From contig NZ_CP012938.1 in assembly GCF_001314995.1 (NCBI RefSeq), positions 1,240,001 through 1,304,000 on the forward strand: DNA of 64,000 nucleotides, read 5' to 3'. Within the stretch, counting starts at the first letter, position 1, and each line of letters begins with the position of its first letter. This document shows, piece after piece, positions 8,212 to 15,941 of the stretch. This DNA is from Bacteroides ovatus (lineage in GTDB: Bacteria; Bacteroidota; Bacteroidia; Bacteroidales; Bacteroidaceae). Made by a program: the position numbers and the translations under genes. Below the pieces are notes generated by a model, which saw only the letters and a list, made by a program, of their open reading frames with translations, was not told the DNA's origin and ran no database searches.

Positions 8212-9396
8212 TTAGATTTTAAGACCGGCACTTCTGCGCCCGGCCAAGTTTTCCTCACGTTCCTCCTTATGTGGAGAGATAACCGGTGCCATCGGCTTGT
8301 TCAGCAGACAGTCATTCCAGTCCTTGAACGCCTTGGGCGGCAGCCATTGCCCCATCTTGTGACGGATGGAAAGGTGCTCGTTGACCTGTACGGTCAACGG
8401 ACGTTCAGGGTTCAGCTCAAAAGTCTTTCCTTTGGCTTCCACTGACAGGATATTGTCTCTCTTATTGATTTTCATCGGGATGCCTTCCAGCAACGCCATC
8501 ATGCGCAGCCCGTAGATGCGTCCGGCAAGGTCATTGTCGAAGCAGTCGTATGCACGCGCATCGGGAAACCGTTCCATCACACCGGTTATCTGTCTGTCCG
8601 AGAAGGTTCCTCCAAGCGACACAAGGGCAATGTCCGTTCCTAATTGTGCCCGGTTCACCTGATAGAAAGCCATCGCGTCAAATGCGGACTCGCAGAAGAA
8701 CACGCTTTTTACGATATAAGGATTGCCGCCGGACAGGTCGGCCACCCACGCCGATGAAGAGGAGTCCGTACCTGCCGCCTTTGACTTGTAACCGCCATAT
8801 CCACGTATCTCGTAGCCTTGCGGCACGTTGCTGTGGCCGTTGGTGTAAGGAAAGCCGATGTTGTAACCGTCAAACTTCCCGTTCTGTCGGTCACGTATCA
8901 GGGAAAGGAACGGGGCAAGTGCCTTGACCGTTCCGTCTGAAAGCCCCCGTTCGGAGAAAAGCCGTGGAATCCTTTCCGTGTCTATCGGTTTTACTTCGTA
9001 CCGTGAGGCATCGAAAAACGCGGTGGCTTTGACCGACTTCACATATTCGCGGTCTTCCCGGTATTCGGGTTCGGGCATGTTGGCAAACCGTGCCATGACC
9101 TTGGCAATCTTCTGCCACTCGTCCTTGCCCGATACAGTGAAAGCGCTCAGGTTTTCCCGTATCAGCGTGACCACATCACCCTTTGAACCGTCCCGGCGGA
9201 AAAAGGTCTGTGCCGCCTTGTCGTTGGGATGGCTGACAATGATGGTGTCACGCCGGTTGCCGTTCTCCCCGAGCACCAGCTCTATGTAGCGTCCGACACC
9301 GGCCTTGCGGTCAAGCCGGTAGCCCAGCGCGTAGGCGATGTCATCGACACCCACCCGTGCTTTCAAGTCCTTGAAGTTTACCTTGTAGTCTGCCAT
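8212..9396 (-). CDS. Toprim domain protein (DUF3991/primase-like)
   Basis: The 394-residue protein begins with a CHC2-like fold without obvious zinc cysteines (DLKARVGVDDIAYALGYRLDRKAG) and an FFRRDGSKGDVVTLIREN segment, then a Toprim-type core: FFCESAFDAMAF at about residues 227-238, VSLGGTFSD, and the acidic DCFDNDLAG motif. This is the arrangement of Bacteroides ICE Toprim proteins related to TraP of CTnDOT. A role as primase or single-strand nucleic acid enzyme acting on transferred DNA is inferred. It is followed 5 bases later by the secreted protein gene. Confidence 0.78.
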   Translation of the reverse strand: MADYKVNFKDLKARVGVDDIAYALGYRLDRKAGVGRYIELVLGENGNRRDTIIVSHPNDKAAQTFFRRDGSKGDVVTLIRENLSAFTVSGKDEWQKIAKVMARFANMPEPEYREDREYVKSVKATAFFDASRYEVKPIDTERIPRLFSERGLSDGTVKALAPFLSLIRDRQNGKFDGYNIGFPYTNGHSNVPQGYEIRGYGGYKSKAAGTDSSSSAWVADLSGGNPYIVKSVFFCESAFDAMAFYQVNRAQLGTDIALVSLGGTFSDRQITGVMERFPDARAYDCFDNDLAGRIYGLRMMALLEGIPMKINKRDNILSVEAKGKTFELNPERPLTVQVNEHLSIRHKMGQWLPPKAFKDWNDCLLNKPMAPVISPHKEEREENLAGRRSAGLKI

Positions 9397-9408
9397 AAGC
9401 CGGTCGTT

Positions 9409-10758
9409 TTACATCATGCTGATTCCGGTACCCGTTTTCTGTGTCCGCTGCATCACCGCCAGTTCCGGTCCGTAGGTCTTGCGTGCCGTCATGTGCAGGA
9501 ACGCCGCCTTGTCCTTCATGTCCGTGAGCTGGAAATAGGTCTTGGCCGTCTCCTTGGAGACGTTTTTCAACCCCAACTCCACACCATCGTAGGAGGCGCG
9601 GATGGCGTAGCCGCCCGAACGGGTCTTTACGATGGCCGCGTTCTTGAAGGGTACTTCCTCGTCCGGGCCTAACGGTACAAGAGGGTCGTTCTTGGCAAGG
9701 TACGGCTGTTCGCCGAGTGCCAGCCGCTGCTTGTCAACGTGGTCAAGAATCAGGTCGGAAGCCTTGTTCACGTCCGCCATGACGGAGACGATGAACTTCG
9801 GTTCCTGTTTCAGCACGCCTATCCATGAATCCAGATACGCTGCCGAGTTGTCGGTTACTTTGGAGTCAAAGCCCATCGAGTGGCTGATCATCGCTGCGGT
9901 CAGCTCCGCCACCAGTTCCTCCTTCGCATACTTCGGGTCGCCGAACTTGCCGCCCATGTCCCGGTTGAGACGTTCCGCCGTCATGGTCGAGTGCGTCATC
10001 TCGTGCAGCATGGTGGAATAGAACTCCATGCCGCCACGGTAGGTGTCCTCCGGCGTGCCGCCGATGTTGAACTGCGCCTTCATGGGCAGCACAATGTGGT
10101 CTTTGGAGGGAGAGTAATAGGCCCCGTCCACACGCTTGTCCACCTGTATCGGGCAGAGCCAGGCTTGTGTCTCCACCATGCGATCGAGGGCGGAATGGGC
10201 GTACATCCCGGCAGTGTCACGGAGTTCGGGCACCTTGAACTTGTCCTGTAGTTTCTGCATCCGTTCCGGTTGAATCTCAGCCAGATTGGTCTGCTGCACG
10301 TTGTACACGGGGAAGGCCTTGATGAAGGGTATCACCTCCATTCCTTTCTTTTCCTCCTTGCCCAACGCACGGTATTCTTCCGAGCTGATGCGTTTGCCGT
10401 ACTTGTCCTTCACCATCATGTCCCAATAGACCACGGGAAAGGCCTTTTCGCCTTTCAGTACGTGGGCTTTGAGGTTGTGCGCCTGCTTGAAGGTCAGATA
10501 GACCGGCAGGCGGTAGCCCATGGCCGCCGTCTGCAACTGGAGGAAGAACGAGTTGGAGCCGGAGTAGTTCCGTCCGCTGACGTTCTGGGGCAGTCCGGCA
10601 AAGCCTGACGCGCCGCCGATCCATCCCTGCTTCCAGCCGGTGTCTTTCATCTGCCGCATCCGCTCGATCATCATCCCGGCAAATCGGTCGAGTGCCGCCT
10701 GTCCTGCGTTGCCGGATACGGACGTGGTATCAGTTCCAGATGCCATAGTCCTCGTCAT
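9409..10758 (-). CDS. ArdC-like antirestriction protein (ssDNA-binding domain plus metallopeptidase)
   Basis: The 449-residue product has the ArdC layout: an N-terminal single-stranded-DNA-binding domain (residues about 20-160, with NVSGRNYSGSNSFFLQL) and a zincin-like domain with HEMTH at 252-256 and a downstream glutamate-rich helix (EELVAELTAAM). The C-terminal part beyond about 340 is extra. ArdC proteins protect incoming plasmid DNA from restriction. Its start overlaps the upstream 75-residue gene by 29 bases; an alternative ATG four codons in is equally possible. Confidence 0.85.
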   Translation of the reverse strand: MTRTMASGTDTTSVSGNAGQAALDRFAGMMIERMRQMKDTGWKQGWIGGASGFAGLPQNVSGRNYSGSNSFFLQLQTAAMGYRLPVYLTFKQAHNLKAHVLKGEKAFPVVYWDMMVKDKYGKRISSEEYRALGKEEKKGMEVIPFIKAFPVYNVQQTNLAEIQPERMQKLQDKFKVPELRDTAGMYAHSALDRMVETQAWLCPIQVDKRVDGAYYSPSKDHIVLPMKAQFNIGGTPEDTYRGGMEFYSTMLHEMTHSTMTAERLNRDMGGKFGDPKYAKEELVAELTAAMISHSMGFDSKVTDNSAAYLDSWIGVLKQEPKFIVSVMADVNKASDLILDHVDKQRLALGEQPYLAKNDPLVPLGPDEEVPFKNAAIVKTRSGGYAIRASYDGVELGLKNVSKETAKTYFQLTDMKDKAAFLHMTARKTYGPELAVMQRTQKTGTGISMM

Positions 10759-10957
10759 CCATCATCTGGCGGTCCATCTGCTCGATGTCCGTCTGTTCGA
10801 CATAAAACTCCGCCGACTCGTCGGACGGGTCTGTGCCGTGCGAGCGGCACCATTCCAGATACTCCCGTGCGTTGTCACCCTCCATGACAAAACGGAGGTG
10901 GCCAATCTTGCCTTCCTGAAGGAGCTGCACAAGCTCCTCATGTTTCATTGCTGACAT
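10730..10957 (-). CDS. Small acidic ICE protein
   Basis: A 75-residue, strongly acidic protein (MSAMKHEELVQLLQEGK start; the tail is rich in D, E and Q). It lies between the MutS-domain-like protein and ArdC, overlapping the ArdC start by 29 bases. The acidic composition recalls DNA-mimic antirestriction proteins, but that is speculation; no family is recognised. Confidence 0.6.
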   Translation of the reverse strand: MSAMKHEELVQLLQEGKIGHLRFVMEGDNAREYLEWCRSHGTDPSDESAEFYVEQTDIEQMDRQMMDDEDYGIWN

Positions 10958-10991
10958 AATATTGTTCTTGTTTATGGTTTGACGAATTGGT

Positions 10992-12266
10992 TTACATTTT
11001 CATGGAGGCGGATTTCTCCACCTTGGCGGTATTCGCTGCGAGCAGCCCGGTGATTTCCGTGTTCAGGTACTTGGCGGCTATCTGCTCCCGTGTGGCGGTC
11101 TTCGCCTTGAAGAGGGAATAGCCGTCGTCGAAGGAGATTTCCTGCCTGGTGGTGCGCCCTTTCTCACCCATGTCCACCGATACCTTCCACTTGTTGTCGG
11201 CACGGTCTTTGGCCACACGGACGCCATTCTGGTCAACGCCTTCGGGAAGACGGTATTTCTCGTAGGCTGATTTCAGGTGCAGGCGTTCGCCGAAGTTCCG
11301 CTCCACCAGCTTTTCAGGTGTCACCACCCGGTCAAAGTAGGCGTTCAGGTCCTGACGGGAAGCGACGGCGGACATCTTGGCCTCGCCGACCTGCGCGTAG
11401 AACTTGTATTTGCCGAAGTCGGGACGCTGCTCGTCCTTCTCCTTGTACACGTTGAACTTCTCCACGGTGATGCTGCCTTCCGGCCCGGCAATCGACTTGG
11501 GCATCCTGAACGCCTCTTCCGGCACTTTCGGCATCAGCTTGGTCGGGTAATAACGCTCCATCAGCTGCGCTACCGTCAGCTCCTTCTTCTGGTAGGCGGC
11601 GAGGTCGGCGGCATCCATCCGCTGCGGTTTCAGCTGCTGCCCGTCCATCTTGGCGGTGAAGTACCATTCCTCCGGGTTGGTCTTGCTCTGGTAGGCATGG
11701 CCGTGGGTCACTTTCTCTCCGTTGGCTGTCACCATCTGCGGCTCGCGCGGCTTACGCTCCTGTTTCTCTTTGGCTTCTTCACCGTCCTTGGTCTTCACGG
11801 CGGTCCCGGTTTTCTCTTCCTTGGCAGGTTTCTCCCCGGCTGCGTTCTTCACTGTCCGGACAGGCTCTTCCTGCGCGGCCTGTTCCTTTTTCTTCTTTGC
11901 CATATCTGAATGATTTGATTGGGTTTGTTCCTTTTTCACGCCCTCCTTCGCCATCTTCGTCAGCTTGGGGTCTTCCACCTTGTCGCAAATGGCGACCCTC
12001 GTCCCTGCGCGTATGAGTTTGGGCAGGTAGGTGTCGAGCTTGTTGTATGGGAACATGGTCATCTTCATGGGTTCCTTCTCGCCGGGAATAATCCTGTCGG
12101 TGAGGGTTATAGCAAGTATGGCGGCGGCCTTCACCGCGTCCTGCCGGTATATCTCATAGAAGTCGCCCGTCCTGAAAAGGAGCATCGCGTCGGGATGCTT
12201 CTTCTTCATGTCATCGAACTGCCTGACGAGTCCGGTGTTTTCATCCGTCTCTTTCTTCTTTGCCAT
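10992..12266 (-). CDS. Large ICE protein with MutS-domain-I-like N terminus
   Basis: Residues about 10-105 match the mismatch-recognition domain I of Mut[17 protein letters not shown], then [11 protein letters not shown], then [16 protein letters not shown] and [11 protein letters not shown]. No MutS clamp or ATPase domain follows. Instead there is a low-complexity lysine/glutamate linker (about 115-185) and a C-terminal half with repeated [17 protein letters not shown] and [17 protein letters not shown] segments seen in large Bacteroides ICE proteins. It is cytoplasmic by sequence and 5 bases downstream of its partner at 12272. Function unknown; a role in binding transferring DNA is a guess. 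Confidence 0.7.
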   Translation of the reverse strand: MAKKKETDENTGLVRQFDDMKKKHPDAMLLFRTGDFYEIYRQDAVKAAAILAITLTDRIIPGEKEPMKMTMFPYNKLDTYLPKLIRAGTRVAICDKVEDPKLTKMAKEGVKKEQTQSNHSDMAKKKKEQAAQEEPVRTVKNAAGEKPAKEEKTGTAVKTKDGEEAKEKQERKPREPQMVTANGEKVTHGHAYQSKTNPEEWYFTAKMDGQQLKPQRMDAADLAAYQKKELTVAQLMERYYPTKLMPKVPEEAFRMPKSIAGPEGSITVEKFNVYKEKDEQRPDFGKYKFYAQVGEAKMSAVASRQDLNAYFDRVVTPEKLVERNFGERLHLKSAYEKYRLPEGVDQNGVRVAKDRADNKWKVSVDMGEKGRTTRQEISFDDGYSLFKAKTATREQIAAKYLNTEITGLLAANTAKVEKSASMKM

Positions 12267-12271
12267 AGCTG

Positions 12272-13057
12272 TCAGCGTTTAAGACCGTTACCGATATTCT
12301 CTTCACGCAATGGTTTGAGCGTCAGGGCACGCTCCTTGGATTGTGCGTCCACCACCTGCTGGTACTCCCAGCGGTTCTTGTCGGTCATCACGAGGCCGAG
12401 GTATTCGGGGTGCAGGTCGTCGTAGCGGAGCTTCTGCTGCCTTTCCCATTCCTTCATGTCGCCCTTGATGAGCTTGAACCCCTGTGGCTCTTTGAGATCG
12501 ATGCCCACGGAGACCTTCTCGCCGCCCACGTTCAGCTCCACGGGCTTGCCGTCCCGTACCTGCTGCTTCTGCTGCGTGCCCAGTTCGATGTCGTTTACCT
12601 TCTCCATGTCTTTGAGTTTCCGTTCCATTTCGATGTCCGTCACCCTGCGGTGGATGACCGATTTCGTTTCCGGGTCGAGCTGTAGGTACTGCTGTGTTTT
12701 CTCGCCGTTCACCTCCACGGCTTTTTGAAGTACCTCGCCTTTGGCCAGCCGTTCGGCTTCCTGGGGTGTCAGTCGGAGTACCTTGTTCCGTTCCGTTTCG
12801 AGTTCCGCCCGTACCGGGTAGGCTAAGAGGGCGGGATTGCCGTCCTTGTCGGCGGTCATCTGTAGTTTGAGCGGCAACGTGATCACGTCACCGTTTCGGG
12901 CACTTATCGACACCTGCATCAGCGGTGTGACCTCTCCGGATACCAGCCTTTCCTTTACCTCTTGGGGCAGATTGTCGGCCTTTTCACGGTCGATGCCCAA
13001 CAGTGCCAGTTTCTCGTATGGCAGCTGTTCGGATTGATTTCTGTTGTGTAATTCCAT
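12272..13057 (-). CDS. DUF4099/DUF3945-type ICE protein
   Basis: The 261-residue soluble protein begins with an [20 protein letters not shown] segment and continues with [12 protein letters not shown] and [15 protein letters not shown], then a charged helical centre with repeated beta-strand units. This resembles the DUF4099 and DUF3945 modules common in Bacteroides ICEs. It is the first gene of the leftward operon 13057-6325 and lies just after the candidate promoter at 13107-13114. Function unknown. Confidence 0.65.
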   Translation of the reverse strand: MELHNRNQSEQLPYEKLALLGIDREKADNLPQEVKERLVSGEVTPLMQVSISARNGDVITLPLKLQMTADKDGNPALLAYPVRAELETERNKVLRLTPQEAERLAKGEVLQKAVEVNGEKTQQYLQLDPETKSVIHRRVTDIEMERKLKDMEKVNDIELGTQQKQQVRDGKPVELNVGGEKVSVGIDLKEPQGFKLIKGDMKEWERQQKLRYDDLHPEYLGLVMTDKNRWEYQQVVDAQSKERALTLKPLREENIGNGLKR

Positions 13058-13106
13058 TTGACTGTTGTTGAGCTGTTAATTTTGCGGCCGTGGCCGTTGG
13101 ATGCCA

Positions 13107-13114
13107 CAAAATTA
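13107..13114 (-). promoter_or_regulatory. -7 box of the 13057-6325 operon
   Basis: The minus strand reads TAATTTTG here, a TAnnTTTG match 50 bases before the first gene. The -33 box is not clear. The 82-base gap at 13058-13139 must also drive the divergent glucosaminidase gene. The 14-mer TGCCACAAAATTAT recurs at 27069, in another candidate promoter. Confidence 0.45.
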
Positions 13115-13139
13115 TTTGCTGTAACCCCCTGAAAAAGAA

Positions 13140-13778
13140 ATGCGCAACACTATTCTGACAATGTTCACCGCGATGCTGCTGCCTATAGCGGCATCCGCAC
13201 AGTTCTACACGATTACCAAAGAGACGGAAGTCCAGCTGCCTCCGGTTATGAATAGTACCATAAGTGCTGATAATAAGGGAGAAACATCAGTTAACTGCAC
13301 TGAAACTATAGGGAAAGACACGGTGACTGTTCCAAAGGACGGCCAAGCTGTCAATGCTCCCAAAGCCCGAAAAGGTGACAAAAGGATGTCCCTGAAAGTG
13401 ACAACGGGAAAGTCGGAAAAAGTAAATCCGGCGACACCGGATGCAGGACTTCCCGAACTGACAATTCCTAATCTCTATAAAGAAATAGTAAACAACGGCA
13501 TCCGCCATCCGAAAATAGTATTGGCACAGGCCATTTTAGAAACGGGGTGGTTCCGTTCAAAAGTCTGTCGCAACCGGAACAATCTTTTTGGCTTGACCAA
13601 TCCACTGACAGGACAATACTTCGAGTTTGGGCATTGGACGGAAAGTGTACGTGCTTATTATACGAAGGTACAGTACCGGTATAAAGGTGGCAACTACCTC
13701 GTGTGGTTAAGGGATATTGGCTATGCGGAAGACCCCAATTATATTCGTGAAGTAATACGGGTACTGAAAACATTATAG
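13140..13778 (+). CDS. Exported glucosaminidase-type peptidoglycan hydrolase
   Basis: The 212-residue product has a signal peptide (cleavage after ASA, about residue 20), a low-complexity linker to about residue 105, and a FlgJ/glucosaminidase domain: IRHPKIVLAQAILETGWF at about 121-138 with a catalytic-type glutamate, then NRNNLFGL and a WTESVRAYY segment. Such enzymes locally open the cell wall for type IV secretion apparatus and are usual on Bacteroides ICEs. It is transcribed opposite to the neighbouring operon. The start at 13140 follows an A-rich stretch with no strong ribosome binding site. Confidence 0.82.
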   Translation: MRNTILTMFTAMLLPIAASAQFYTITKETEVQLPPVMNSTISADNKGETSVNCTETIGKDTVTVPKDGQAVNAPKARKGDKRMSLKVTTGKSEKVNPATPDAGLPELTIPNLYKEIVNNGIRHPKIVLAQAILETGWFRSKVCRNRNNLFGLTNPLTGQYFEFGHWTESVRAYYTKVQYRYKGGNYLVWLRDIGYAEDPNYIREVIRVLKTL

Positions 13779-13875
13779 CATTTTCAGAATAATATCTTTT
13801 TCAATTGATTTTGCAGTACTTAAGAATGTGATATAAGTCAAATACAAGTTATAGTTGTATTTTTTACGAATTTCA

Positions 13876-13906
13876 TTTGTAATATAAAACTTTTATCGTA
13901 TATTTG
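13876..13906 (+). promoter_or_regulatory. Bacteroides-type promoter of the 13.9-15.2 kb cassette
   Basis: A perfect -33 TTTG (13876-13879) and -7 TATATTTG (13899-13906) are 19 bases apart. Transcription would begin at about 13912, almost on the ATG at 13914. This suggests either a leaderless message or that the true start is the later ATG at 13980, which has an AAGAAAAGG-like site upstream. Confidence 0.75.
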
Positions 13907-13913
13907 CAGGCAA

Positions 13914-14657
13914 ATGGATTTACTTTCAAACATACAAGTCACAAAGTCAATCTTATCAGAAGAAAAGGCTGGAACGTTCATGACCTCTTTAGATGTAATC
14001 CAAAAGGTTATGAATGTACCAATGTGCGCATTAGCCTCATTGCTAAGGGCGAATGGGTATGATAATATTGATGATACGTCAAGCCTTTGTATAGATGAAA
14101 AAAGGCTTGAGATTTTCGCAGAAGCCTATGTGCGAAAAATCCGAAGTTATTTTATTAGTTCTCTTCGCAACGTTAGCAAACTTCCCCCAAAAGAACTAAG
14201 TAGTTTCAAGCAGTTTATTGAACTCTTTAAAAACAAGAATTTACAAAGAGAGCCTTCGAAATGGTCAGACATTGATGTCGAACATTTGATAGAAGTCTTT
14301 AAGGAAAAAGTAAAAAATGAAACACCTTCCAAACTATCCGCATATATTACTCGATTGACGGATTTGTTTGAAAAAATAACAGTAGATAAAAAAGAATTAG
14401 CTTTCCATCCTTTAGGTTTCGCAATTAGACCTACTTATGAGGTTTATTCTGCTAATGAAAAATTCCGACTGGAAAACCAAGTATTAGATGCTGTTATTCA
14501 AAGCTATTATTACATAGCGAAATCAACCTATGTTAAACAAGGATGGCACATAAATTTCCTTATAAGAAATATCTATGTAGCCGCAAGGTATCATATATTC
14601 TCTTCTGACTCTGACGATGATTTTAATAGTAAAAAGAAAATTGCATCCTATAATTAA
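13914..14657 (+). CDS. Cassette protein of unknown function, cytoplasmic
   Basis: The frame encodes up to 247 residues from 13914; the ATG at 13980 (start MTSLDVIQKVMNVPM) may be the real one because the promoter would start transcription on the first ATG. The N terminus resembles a short helical module (VIQKVMNVPMCALASLLRANGY) of the sort that precedes effector domains in some Bacteroides proteins. The rest is helical, lysine/serine-rich and ends in a basic tail. No signal peptide or membrane helix. The gene is AT-rich compared with its neighbours, followed by the 60-residue gene after 23 bases. Not recognised; a defence or regulatory role is only inferred from context. Confidence 0.65.
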   Translation: MDLLSNIQVTKSILSEEKAGTFMTSLDVIQKVMNVPMCALASLLRANGYDNIDDTSSLCIDEKRLEIFAEAYVRKIRSYFISSLRNVSKLPPKELSSFKQFIELFKNKNLQREPSKWSDIDVEHLIEVFKEKVKNETPSKLSAYITRLTDLFEKITVDKKELAFHPLGFAIRPTYEVYSANEKFRLENQVLDAVIQSYYYIAKSTYVKQGWHINFLIRNIYVAARYHIFSSDSDDDFNSKKKIASYN

Positions 14658-14680
14658 TTTTACTATTCAAATTATTTTTT

Positions 14681-14863
14681 ATGAACAAAGAAGGTATTTT
14701 AAAAGAAATAAAAAACAGTAACCTCACGGAAGAGTGTAAAACAGAAGTCATTCAGATTATTGAACAATATGACAAAAATAGAGCTGAAGAAATTTTGCCT
14801 CTATTGTTCAAACTAATCGAAATTGCACCTACGCTTATAAAGCTGTTCTGTGGCCATTTATAA
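14681..14863 (+). CDS. 60-residue peptide with amphipathic/hydrophobic C terminus
   Basis: The first half is charged and helical; the second half (ILPLLFKLIEIAPTLIKLF) is a hydrophobic, amphipathic-looking helix, as in small membrane-active peptides. It lies between the unknown cassette protein and an XRE regulator, with 12 bases to the latter. A toxin or membrane sensor role is possible, but nothing in the sequence proves it; an AT-rich spurious frame cannot be excluded. Confidence 0.5.
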   Translation: MNKEGILKEIKNSNLTEECKTEVIQIIEQYDKNRAEEILPLLFKLIEIAPTLIKLFCGHL

Positions 14864-14875
14864 ACAACAAAGATT

Positions 14876-15160
14876 ATGGATATAGGAAATGCCATAAAAT
14901 TACTTAGAAAGAGAAAAGATATTTCCCAAAAAGAATTGTCTAATCTGTGCGGAATTTCAGCAAATGCATTGTGTAGCATAGAATCCGGAGGTACGTTTCC
15001 TTCTAAAAGCACCATTGCTAAAATATGCAACGCGCTGAAAATTCCAGAGTCTTATCTTTTATTATTCAGCATTTCAGAAGAGGATATTCCTGAAAATAAA
15101 AGGATTTTGTATAAAACACTATGCGAATCAATAAAGGAGGACCTTATCCAGAATCTTTGA
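14876..15160 (+). CDS. XRE-family helix-turn-helix regulator
   Basis: The 94-residue protein has a clear Cro/C1-type helix-turn-helix at residues about 5-60 (AIKLLRKRKDISQKELSNLC ... ALCSIESGGTFPS ... IAKICNALKIP), followed by a short acidic tail. It is the last gene of the three-gene cassette and probably autoregulates it. A terminator-like hairpin follows directly. Confidence 0.85.
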   Translation: MDIGNAIKLLRKRKDISQKELSNLCGISANALCSIESGGTFPSKSTIAKICNALKIPESYLLLFSISEEDIPENKRILYKTLCESIKEDLIQNL

Positions 15161-15179
15161 TATGATGATTCTCACAATT

Positions 15180-15237
15180 TTGGTGGTAGAAGAGAACATA
15201 CATTTAATTTGTATGTACATTACCTCTCTACCACCAA
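15180..15237. terminator. Long hairpin between the XRE gene and TraX
   Basis: TTGGTGGTAGA (15180-15190) pairs with TCTACCACCAA (15227-15237), with an inner ACATAC/GTATGT stem (15196-15201 and 15211-15216). The right arm covers the TraX stop codon. It lies between convergent genes and most likely ends both transcripts. Confidence 0.65.
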
Positions 15238-15935
15238 TTCGCGAGACCAAAGATAACCATAAGATGCGCCGGATAAAAAGAATAGAACCCATACTTTGCT
15301 GTATTACCATGTATGAATCCTCTTGTTCCATCATATAAGCAGAGTACCATACACGCAAGCAATGCCCCAGCTATCCCGTAGTGCATTATGAGCGGAAAAG
15401 CACAGAACAACTGCGTCATTCTACCAAAGGGAGAAGCATACTTGTAACTACATCCCAACAAGTAAAAGATGACTATCATCAATATGCCTCTCCATTCGTA
15501 ATCCACACCTAACCATGCGGCCAGCCACGCTATCATTAGGATTACACAACAGCAAAATACGCGGTACTCATGTAGTTTCTCAAAAGCGGCTAAAGCTGTT
15601 ATTCCCAAAGCCAAAGTGAACATCACGTTATGCGTACCGTCCGCTCCATCCAGCAGATACCACGGCACTTCACTGATTACGGCGAAAAGCAGGAGCTGCA
15701 AAAAATATCTTCTTCGGTTTCGGGTGTGCCGGAAGCCCTCCGCAATCAAGAAAGCGAACACCGGAAAAGCGATACGTCCGATGCAACGCATCGTTTCATA
15801 AAGCAATGTGCCATCTTCCAGCAGGTAATAAGCCGAGTGGTCAACCACCATTGAAAGAACAGCAATGACCTTCAATGCGCTGCCACTCAGTTTCGGCAGG
15901 GCAGAGAATCCATGTAATGTACCTGACACATCCAT
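15228..15935 (-). CDS. TraX-family membrane protein
   Basis: A 235-residue integral membrane protein with about seven hydrophobic helices. The start SGSALKVIAVLSMVVDHSAYYL (about residues 17-38) and the run of small-loop helices ending in YPAHLMVIFGLANWW are typical of the TraX family, known in F-type plasmids as the pilin acetylase. Its job in Bacteroides ICEs, where the pilus is not F-like, is not known. It follows the coupling protein gene by 6 bases and so belongs to the end of the tra operon. Confidence 0.85.
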   Translation of the reverse strand: MDVSGTLHGFSALPKLSGSALKVIAVLSMVVDHSAYYLLEDGTLLYETMRCIGRIAFPVFAFLIAEGFRHTRNRRRYFLQLLLFAVISEVPWYLLDGADGTHNVMFTLALGITALAAFEKLHEYRVFCCCVILMIAWLAAWLGVDYEWRGILMIVIFYLLGCSYKYASPFGRMTQLFCAFPLIMHYGIAGALLACMVLCLYDGTRGFIHGNTAKYGFYSFYPAHLMVIFGLANWW

Positions 15936-15941
15936 AAGCTA

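Noticed and set aside
7436..8222. Long + strand frames opposite the secreted protein gene
   Set aside because: They are complementary shadows of a GC-rich gene that has a signal peptide and clear operon spacing on the minus strand.
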